Source of the DNA: JAYPHU01 sp038127535
GTDB lineage: Bacteria > Pseudomonadota > Alphaproteobacteria > Rhodospirillales > UBA2165
Assembly (NCBI GenBank): GCA_038127535.1
Contig: JAYPHU010000043.1
Location: 1-22,000, forward strand
DNA length: 22,000 nt
Reading direction: 5' to 3'
Numbering within the stretch: position 1 is the first letter of the stretch; every line of letters starts with the position of its first letter. The position numbers and the translations under genes were made by a program. Under the pieces are notes generated by a model. That model was not told where the DNA came from and made no database searches. It saw only the letters and a program-made list of their open reading frames with translations. Positions 16,109 to 22,000 of the stretch are shown piece after piece.

Positions 16109-16903
16109 CTATTTAATTAAAACTCTATTTAAGAATTTAAGTATTTCATCTCTAGCTTGGTCACGAGCTGTATCATTCATTTGGAAACACATTTCCATCT
16201 TACCGAATTCCCTGGTGCGGTAACTACGACAGGTTTTCTCATAGCTCCCTCGCAATCCCAGATCGAACGCGTGATATGCACCTTCTATTTTAACGAACGG
16301 AGTTCCTTGCTGTTCCCAACATGCATTAGCCGGTTCATCAAGCTCTCCTATGATAGTTATATGCTCTGAGGTCCATTTCGGCTCACTCAGATCACTTACT
16401 TAGCAGGTAAAAGTTGCCGGATAAAAATTAATGACACCGGCGACTCTTATTTGGGTTTCCAAATCCCGTTGAAGCGTCCCAGCTCTAATAGATATTGCTG
16501 TCCCAGCAGAATGCCCCTGAAAAAATATATTTCTTTGGTCTATATTTTTAATTGTCGGAATGATTTTCAGAAGTGTATCAAAGTCTCTTTTTCTTGTTTT
16601 TTCGCCCTCTTTCCAATTAACGGGCCTGCAAGATCGCCAAGTAAAGGAATCAACGTATAAACTGGCAATCCCCAATTTTTTATACCAGTTTATCCAGTTT
16701 TTGAATCCTTTGTTTATTCTTCCAACCTTACCCCCGTGAGTTAATACAACTAGCGGGAATGGACCCTTTCCGTTCGGGTAGGTCAGGCGGGTCGTATGTG
16801 AGTCCAGTGTTAGGTCCCCGACATCACAATTAGCCCAAACCAGGGTACTGGAGCTCATGCTCCAAATACCAAAAGCAATTAAAGCTGCACCCAATTTTTT
16901 CAT
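16109..16903 (-). pseudogene. Secreted dienelactone-hydrolase-like alpha/beta hydrolase with in-frame stop
   Basis: The frame starts at ATG 16903 with a signal peptide (MKKLGAALIAFGIWS, probable cleavage after VWA near residue 24). It shows PLVVLTHGG and the nucleophile elbow FFQGHSAGTA (S132). At codon 168, just after INFYPATFTC, it meets an in-frame TAA (16402-16400). The same frame then runs open for 96 codons to TAG (16111-16109). That part carries the missing half of the fold: IIGELDEPAN, with the likely catalytic Asp, and GAYHAFDLG, with the likely His. The full product would be about 263 residues. As it stands the protein ends before its Asp and His and should be inactive. The gene is visibly AT-rich compared with its neighbours. 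Upstream in-frame codons reach to 17116 but overlap the previous gene's terminator and coding end, so they are not the start. Confidence 0.85.
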
Positions 16904-17013
16904 TGTCTTATTTCTCGATGACTCTTGATATATCCCTTTCATCTGCTCTGAGGGACAATAAATCAATATTGCATCGTGTGGTCTATATGAACAACATGAG
17001 TCTTTTAGTACGC

Positions 17014-17045
17014 AAAAAGGGCGTAGCCCGTAGGCCGCGCCCTTT
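17014..17045 (-). terminator. Rho-independent terminator of the ABC transporter operon
   Basis: Read on the minus strand, AAAGGGCG (17045-17038) pairs with CGCCCTTT (17023-17016) across a 14-base loop, and a run of five T ends at 17014. It lies 28 bases past the stop of the DUF4340 gene. It is the clearest terminator in the window and separates the operon from the downstream pseudogene. Confidence 0.85.
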
Positions 17046-17072
17046 ACGATTTCGATAGAATGCAACGAACGT

Positions 17073-18131
17073 TTAGTTCTTTTTCTCTTCTTCTTTCTTC
17101 GGCTGTTCCAGCACATCCTCGACCTTACGGGTCATGTAGCGGTATTTATGCGCCGGGATGGCGTATACCCACTTGGAGACTGTAGCGTTAATGTCCTCGG
17201 CCTCCTTTTTAACCTTGTCCTCGGCGCCGTCGCCGGCGCTGGCCACGAAGGTCGCCCAGAAGTCGTCGCCCTTCTCCAGCAATTTGACGTCCATCATTAG
17301 ACCATCATAAGTCTTGAGTGTGGTTGAAATCGTCTTGTCCGCCGGAAACTCGATCTTGCCGACAGCCCGAACTTCTTCCAGCTCCAGCTTATCGAGCCCG
17401 TCGCCCATATTGTCGATATCCGATTGATACTCGATCTTGCGGCCTTCCGGCATATTGTTAATGACGAATTTTTCGCCGCCTATCTTTTCGCGCTTAACAT
17501 CCATGACCAACCCGTTCGGCTGGGTCACCACGACCGTATCGATGCGTTTGCTGGATACATCCAGGATTTTCGGCGACACCCATGCCTTCACCGCACTCGG
17601 TACGACCAAGCGGCCCTCCGCCAGCCAGGCCTGCTTCTCATTGGGCTTACGAATATAGCGGCCGACATCGGCGCCGCCGGCCAGATCGCTGTTTTCCTTG
17701 CCGACAATCAGCGAGGCCAGCACTTTGCCGCCTTTGTCCTTGATCGTCAGCAAGCCGGACTTGGAATCCTTTTCAGTCACGTCCTCAACCGACAGCTTGG
17801 AAAACAGTTCCTTTTTCTCCGTCTTCGCTTCACGTAGACGAAGCTCGGCTAGTCCAACCAACACTTGACGCACAACGTCACCGTCCGCCAAGTAGTTGCT
17901 GCGATCCGACAGAACCCAACCTTTGCCGTCGCGTTTAACTGTCAGGGTTTTATCTTTGTCCTGCACCTGAATTTCGGCGACATCGCCGAACTTATCGGCA
18001 AATCCGGGATAGACCACCTCATTCAAATCGACACTCACGGCCGCGCTGTATCGCGCACTGATCGACACGGCCGCGGCCACGACAATGACCAACGTGACGG
18101 CCAGAAATCCTAGAAAACTTTTGGGATTCAT
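17073..18131 (-). CDS. DUF4340-type membrane-anchored protein
   Basis: This 352-residue protein has an N-terminal membrane anchor (about 6-27, FLGFLAVTLVIVVAAAVSI) and an extracytoplasmic remainder made of beta-rich repeats. Motifs include KTLTVKRDGKGWVLSD, LLTIKDKGGKVLASLIVG, RYIRKPNEKQAWLAEG and WVSPKILDV. These are characteristic of DUF4340, found beside GldG-like proteins in ABC operons. It ends in a charged Lys/Glu-rich tail. An AGAGG lies about 9 bases before the ATG. It is the last gene of a four-gene operon, 26 bp after the GldG-like gene, and is followed by a terminator. The biochemical role is unknown; acting with the transporter at the membrane is inferred from context. Confidence 0.85.
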   Translation of the reverse strand: MNPKSFLGFLAVTLVIVVAAAVSISARYSAAVSVDLNEVVYPGFADKFGDVAEIQVQDKDKTLTVKRDGKGWVLSDRSNYLADGDVVRQVLVGLAELRLREAKTEKKELFSKLSVEDVTEKDSKSGLLTIKDKGGKVLASLIVGKENSDLAGGADVGRYIRKPNEKQAWLAEGRLVVPSAVKAWVSPKILDVSSKRIDTVVVTQPNGLVMDVKREKIGGEKFVINNMPEGRKIEYQSDIDNMGDGLDKLELEEVRAVGKIEFPADKTISTTLKTYDGLMMDVKLLEKGDDFWATFVASAGDGAEDKVKKEAEDINATVSKWVYAIPAHKYRYMTRKVEDVLEQPKKEEEKKN

Positions 18132-18157
18132 CGTTGCTGTACCTCTATGCCAAACAG

Positions 18158-20068
18158 TTAGCCCTGAACCTGCATGCCGCTATAGCGGCGCCGGCGGAAG
18201 ATCGCCAGGATCACCGCCAAAACAGCGACAACTAACGGCACGGTCCAGATGTTGAGAATTTTCAGACGGGTATCGAGGCTCTCGATATCCTTTCGGAGAT
18301 TGTGCTGCACGTCGCGAAGTTGCTTGCGAACATCCAGCATTTCCGTGCGGAACTGGTTGAACGCCTTCGTCTGCTCGGACGTTAAGGTCGCCTGCGCGCC
18401 GGGCGCCTCGACCTTCAGACCGGCCAGCTTACCCTGCAGATCCTTGAGCTTCGCCGTCAGCTTCTGCTCGGTCTCCCGGTAGCGGTCTTCCGCCGCGTTC
18501 TGCAGATCCTGAATCTTGTAGAACGGCCGCACCGAAAGGCCACGGGACCGCAGACTAATCAACGCCTCGTTGCCCGACAGGTTATCCAAGGCGTTGACCA
18601 GGAAGTCCGCGTTGTTGGACACCGGCACCTGGACGGTCTGCCCGAAGAACTGCTGCTGGCGCACCCAGAACCGGTTGGTAAACAAGTCGGAGTCGGCCAA
18701 CACGATCATATTGAGATCGGTCTTGGACGCTTTCAGATGCGGCCCCTTGGGCCCGGGTTTCTTCTCGTCATCGTCTTTTTTCTTATCGCCGTCCTTAGGC
18801 TTGGGCGGACCATCCGGGAAAGCACTCTTCACCAGGCCTGAGAACCGGGCGGCGATGTTGAACACCTTATTGTCCGGCTTGTACTGTGCCATGATTTTCC
18901 GCGGATCAATCTCGCCCCGCACCAGTTCAGCATTGATATGCTGCGCCTGCGTACTGGTGGTCAGCAGCGGCGTCATCTTCAGATTGGAACCTTCCTTCAG
19001 TTCCACGTGCCCGGCGCTCGCCACCTGGATGGTGGTTAATTGACCGGTCACGACGTCTTCTGAATTCAGGTTCCGGGACTGGAAAATATTCCACGACAGA
19101 TACTCGGAGATCACGTCCTGGCCCTGGACCTGGGCGCTGACCCGAATGGCGGAGGCCCGGTCGCCAACAAATTTGTCGGGATCGAACTCAATACCCCAGA
19201 CATCGAACAGCTTCTTAAGGTCCGTGGAGCCGGCGCCGGGAGGCGCCTGCGGTGTCATCCGGGCCGTTTCGTTCTGCGGATCGATAAAGGCAAGGATCCG
19301 GCCGCCGCGCATAGCGAACTGATCGATCGCGTACCACAGATTGTCGTCGTTGACCCGCGGGTGCACCAGCAACAGGACGTCGATATCGTCGGGAATGACG
19401 CGCGCGTCGGAATCGATGGTCTGCACATCAAAGAACTGCTTGATCTGTCCCATGATCGGCCAGGGCTTGTACTGTAGCAACGGATCAGCTTCTAGCAGCA
19501 GGCCGGTGATCAGGCCGACCTTCTTTTTCTGCGGCGAGGCTAACTCGAACACCAGACGGGTCAGGTCATACTCAAGGAACTGCTCTCGCTGGGGATCAAA
19601 GAAAGAGATGGTCTTGCGGTCATCCACGCTGTTGTTGGCGGCCAAACCGAAATAGCCGGACTCGGAGGTTTGGTCCAGCGGCACCGCTTGGATGCCCAGC
19701 TTCACCGCTTCGTCCTCTTCCACTGAGAACGGATCGGGGTTGATCACCTTAAGGCGGATTTTGCCATTGGAAACCAGCTCGAACTGCTCCAGCATTTCCT
19801 GCACCCGGGTCGCGTAGTTGCCATGCTGCGGGCTGATCTCCCCGAACTTGAGGGAGTAGTAATAGCGGAAGGTCAGCGGCTCATCAATTTGGGCGATGAT
19901 ATCCCTCGTACCTTTGGACAGCGTATAGAGCTTGTTCTCGGTCAGATCGATTTGGGAGTTCTTGATCTCTCCCGTCGCCAAAATGTTCGTAAAGAACAGA
20001 AAGACAGCCGCGACGATCAAACCAGCGATCGCCAGCGCCTTACGATCCATGTTTTGTAATGCGTTCAT
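18158..20068 (-). CDS. GldG-family ABC transporter auxiliary protein
   Basis: This 636-residue protein has an N-terminal membrane segment (about 11-31) and a large extracytoplasmic ABC_transp_aux-type domain (about 40-420). Motifs there are QIDLTENKLYTLSKGTRDII, LRFRYYYS-like TFRYYYSLKFG, DVLLLVHPRVN and GGRILAFIDPQNE. A Lys/Asp/Pro-rich linker follows (about 425-450), then DLNMIVLADSDLFTNRFW, a coiled coil (about 535-610) and a C-terminal membrane segment followed by arginines. This is the layout of GldG in Bacteroidetes gliding systems and of its many homologues in non-gliders. GAGGA lies 7 bases before the ATG. It begins 10 bp after the permease gene. The transported substrate is unknown. 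Confidence 0.88.
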   Translation of the reverse strand: MNALQNMDRKALAIAGLIVAAVFLFFTNILATGEIKNSQIDLTENKLYTLSKGTRDIIAQIDEPLTFRYYYSLKFGEISPQHGNYATRVQEMLEQFELVSNGKIRLKVINPDPFSVEEDEAVKLGIQAVPLDQTSESGYFGLAANNSVDDRKTISFFDPQREQFLEYDLTRLVFELASPQKKKVGLITGLLLEADPLLQYKPWPIMGQIKQFFDVQTIDSDARVIPDDIDVLLLVHPRVNDDNLWYAIDQFAMRGGRILAFIDPQNETARMTPQAPPGAGSTDLKKLFDVWGIEFDPDKFVGDRASAIRVSAQVQGQDVISEYLSWNIFQSRNLNSEDVVTGQLTTIQVASAGHVELKEGSNLKMTPLLTTSTQAQHINAELVRGEIDPRKIMAQYKPDNKVFNIAARFSGLVKSAFPDGPPKPKDGDKKKDDDEKKPGPKGPHLKASKTDLNMIVLADSDLFTNRFWVRQQQFFGQTVQVPVSNNADFLVNALDNLSGNEALISLRSRGLSVRPFYKIQDLQNAAEDRYRETEQKLTAKLKDLQGKLAGLKVEAPGAQATLTSEQTKAFNQFRTEMLDVRKQLRDVQHNLRKDIESLDTRLKILNIWTVPLVVAVLAVILAIFRRRRYSGMQVQG

Positions 20069-20078
20069 GGTGTCGTCC

Positions 20079-20813
20079 TCACGATCCTCGGGTCAAGTCA
20101 ATCACGGCCGCGTTGGCGAACAGGAAGACGCCAATCATCGAACCGAAGTAAATCACGTCACGCAGGTCGATCACGCCCCGGATAATTCCATTGAAGTGGG
20201 ACAGGAAGCTCATCGACTGAATGGCGTCCAGCACGAAGGGGGGCGCCCAGGGCTGGAAGAAGGCCTGCACCAGCTCCACACCGCTCATCAGGAACAGGAA
20301 GCAGACCACGGCGGCCAGAATAAAGGCGATCACCTGGTTCTTGGTCACCGCCGAAATGCAGGACCCGATGGCCAGGTAGCCGCCGGCCATCACGAAGCTG
20401 CCGATATAGGACGCGATGATCACGCCGTTATCAGGCTGGCCCAGATAGTTAACCGTCATCCAAAGCGGGAAGGTCAGCGCCAGGGCGATGGCAATGAAGG
20501 CCCAGGCTGCCAGGAACTTGCCGACCACCAACTGCCAAGTGGGGATGGGGAAGGTCAGCAGTAGCTCCACCGTGCCCGCTTTGCGTTCTTCCGCCCACAG
20601 CCGCATGGCGACCGCCGGGATCAGGAACAAATAAAGCCAAGGATGGAACGAGAAGAAGGACGCCATGTCCGCCTGACCACGCTCGAAAAAAGCGCCCATA
20701 AAGAAAGTGAGCGCACCCGAGAGGGCCAGGAAGATGACAATAAACACATAGGCGAGCGGCGTGGAAAAATAAGCACCGAGCTCGCGTTTGATGATGACCC
20801 AAGTATTACTCAT
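20079..20813 (-). CDS. ABC-2 type transporter permease (GldF-like)
   Basis: This 244-residue integral membrane protein has about six hydrophobic segments: near 18-40, 55-75, 100-125, 135-160, 170-190 and 215-240. The N-terminus MSNTWVIIKRELGAYFSTPLAYVF is typical of GldF-like ABC-2 permeases. RLWAEERKAGTVELLLTFPI is the conserved cytoplasmic coupling region. It is the membrane channel partner of the ATPase encoded 27 bp upstream. GAGGA lies about 9 bases before the ATG. Confidence 0.92.
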   Translation of the reverse strand: MSNTWVIIKRELGAYFSTPLAYVFIVIFLALSGALTFFMGAFFERGQADMASFFSFHPWLYLFLIPAVAMRLWAEERKAGTVELLLTFPIPTWQLVVGKFLAAWAFIAIALALTFPLWMTVNYLGQPDNGVIIASYIGSFVMAGGYLAIGSCISAVTKNQVIAFILAAVVCFLFLMSGVELVQAFFQPWAPPFVLDAIQSMSFLSHFNGIIRGVIDLRDVIYFGSMIGVFLFANAAVIDLTRGS

Positions 20814-20840
20814 TTGGATATATCCTCGTATTGCTCTGCG

Positions 20841-21776
20841 CTAAGCCGACAGGGTGAGTTCACGGAAAACCTGATCCAGGTGGCCCCGTTCGACATAAAG
20901 TTCATCCACTTCGATCCCCTTATCGCGGACCAGCAGGCTGACTTTCTCGATGATCTGCGCACCGCCCTTCGGCACGACCAGCAGGCTGTTGCCGCCGATG
21001 ACCGTTTCGATGCGATCCACTTCAATAATACTTTCGAGCTCAGCTTTGATGCCGTCGGTTGCGTCGGCGGTCAGCTTGATGGTGACCGCATTGTGGGCCG
21101 GTGACTTGGCCGACAGTTCTTCCGGGGAGCCGTCGAACACGATCTTGCCCTGCGCGATCACCACGGCGCGGGAGCACACGGCGGAGACCTCCTCCAACAA
21201 GTGAGTAGAGATAACAATCGCCTTGTCCGAGGCCATTTCCTTGATCAGCGTCCGCACCTGATGTTTCTGGTTCGGGTCCAAACCGTCCGTCGGTTCGTCC
21301 AGAATCAGCACATCCGGATCATGCAAAATCGCCTGAGCCAATCCGACACGTCGTTTGAAACCCTTGGACAGGGTATCGATCGGTTTATTGATCACCGATT
21401 TAAGTTGCAGTTTCTCAATCGCCTGATCGACCGCCTGCTTTTTCCCCGCACCGCTTAAGCCGCGGATTTCGGCGATAAAATTCAAAAAGGCCAAGCCGGA
21501 CATGTCGCCGTACAACGGCGCGCCTTCCGGCAGGTAACCCACTTTCTTGCGGGCATCCAGGCTCTGGTTCACCACGTCGAACCCGCATACGGAAGCGGAG
21601 CCAGCGGTGATCGGCAGATAGCCTGTCAACATTTTCATGGTGGTGGATTTACCGGCGCCATTGGGGCCGAGAAATCCCAGCACTTCACCGCTGCCGACAG
21701 AAAAAGAAATATTGTCGACCGCCGTGAACGGGCCAAATCTCTTGGTCAATCCGTCTATGGAAATCATGCTGGACAC
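20841..21776 (-). CDS. ABC transporter ATP-binding protein (GldA-like)
   Basis: This 311-residue cytoplasmic ATPase drives the GldF/GldG-type transporter encoded next. It shows Walker A GPNGAGKST (37-45), a signature LSKGF (136-140, degenerate relative to LSGGQ), Walker B VLILDEPTDGLDP (157-168) and the switch His in STHLLEEV (H192). A C-terminal domain of about 90 residues follows, as in DUF4162-containing ATPases. The start is a GTG at 21776 with GAGAGAGG about 10 bases upstream; an in-frame ATG at 21767 is the alternative. It heads the four-gene operon. The degenerate signature is common in this subfamily and does not imply inactivity. Confidence 0.93.
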   Translation of the reverse strand: MSSMISIDGLTKRFGPFTAVDNISFSVGSGEVLGFLGPNGAGKSTTMKMLTGYLPITAGSASVCGFDVVNQSLDARKKVGYLPEGAPLYGDMSGLAFLNFIAEIRGLSGAGKKQAVDQAIEKLQLKSVINKPIDTLSKGFKRRVGLAQAILHDPDVLILDEPTDGLDPNQKHQVRTLIKEMASDKAIVISTHLLEEVSAVCSRAVVIAQGKIVFDGSPEELSAKSPAHNAVTIKLTADATDGIKAELESIIEVDRIETVIGGNSLLVVPKGGAQIIEKVSLLVRDKGIEVDELYVERGHLDQVFRELTLSA

Positions 21777-21885
21777 GGTCTTGATGCCTCTCTCTCTTTA
21801 ATCCTGTGACCACTTCAAAGCCGGGTAAAATAGTGATTGAAACCGACCCGTGCGGACAATTCTTTGTGATACGTCTCGATGGCTA

Positions 21886-21930
21886 GTTGATGAGGGGCCG
21901 AATGATAAACAAACGGCCCCTCGGATCAAC
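21886..21930 (-). terminator. Strong hairpin downstream of groEL, probable transcript end
   Basis: GAGGGGCCG (21892-21900) pairs perfectly with CGGCCCCTC (21914-21922). GTTGAT (21886-21891) extends the stem with ATCAAC (21925-21930) across a 2-base GG bulge. It begins about 17 bases past the groEL stop on the minus strand. No T-run follows, so it is not a classical rho-independent terminator. It may end or protect the groEL mRNA. Confidence 0.5.
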
Positions 21931-21946
21931 TAAACGATTGGGCTGC

Positions 21947-22000
21947 TTACATCATGCCGCCCATGCCGCCCATGTCCGGCGGCATGGCCGGGGCAGCCGG
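21947..22000 (-). CDS. groEL: Chaperonin GroEL (C-terminal end, truncated by window edge)
   Basis: Only the last 17 codons are in the window. They read PAAPAMPPDMGGMGGMM before a TAA at 21949-21947. This Gly/Gly/Met tail after a Pro/Ala-rich stretch is diagnostic of the flexible C-terminus of GroEL, which lines the chaperonin cavity. The rest of the gene lies to the right. The ABC operon downstream is on the same strand but separated by about 170 bp with a strong hairpin, so it is probably a separate transcript. Confidence 0.88.
   Translation of the reverse strand, partial: PAAPAMPPDMGGMGGMM

Noticed and set aside
16157..16369. 70-codon plus-strand ORF after the CoA-transferase
   Set aside because: It is antisense to the C-terminal half of the broken secreted hydrolase, which carries recognisable motifs.
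16904..17116. Upstream extension of the secreted hydrolase reading frame
   Set aside because: The extension crosses the operon terminator and the 3' end of the DUF4340 gene; the signal peptide begins at the ATG at 16903.

Overview
The window looks like a bacterial chromosome segment, most likely from an alphaproteobacterium. The support is GANTC methylation sites clustered beside a DnaA box, a groEL ending in a Met/Gly-rich tail, a CHASE2-type class III cyclase and a gltB-gltD pair. The order is inference from gene content. No tRNA, rRNA, CRISPR array, transposase or prophage gene is visible.

Layout. 1-241 (-): start of a coiled-coil protein with a 108-bp internal repeat, cut by the window edge. 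647-3262 (-): membrane-bound CHASE2 adenylate/guanylate cyclase. 3748-5294 (+): overlapping motA/motB-type stator pair, AT-rich at its start. 5322-6152 (-): metallo-beta-lactamase-fold hydrolase. 6249-6982 (-): broken SAM hydroxide adenosyltransferase gene (in-frame amber plus a -1 frameshift). 7437-13532 (+): gltB-gltD glutamate synthase behind a long, possibly structured leader. 13533-14063: AT-rich non-coding region with DnaA boxes, GANTC sites and paired palindromes. 14064-16006 (+): dienelactone hydrolase and class III CoA-transferase operon. 16109-16903 (-): secreted alpha/beta-hydrolase gene interrupted by an in-frame ochre codon. 17073-21776 (-): four-gene Gld-like ABC transporter operon (ATPase, permease, GldG-like protein, DUF4340 protein) ending at a clear rho-independent terminator. 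21947-22000 (-): last codons of groEL.

How the genes fit together. GltB and GltD form NADPH-glutamate synthase, the GOGAT half of ammonium assimilation. The DLH-like hydrolase and CoA-transferase are probably co-transcribed and suggest organic-acid catabolism of unknown substrate. The ABC operon encodes a complete ATPase/permease pair plus two membrane-anchored periplasmic partners, as in GldA/F/G systems. The cyclase and the stator genes are divergent and share a 485-bp intergenic region.

I found no convincing new defence or mobile system. The observations most worth following up are the origin-like cluster at 13.53-14.06 kb, the two genes broken by in-frame stops, the possible structured gltB leader, and the recent coiled-coil repeat at the left edge.
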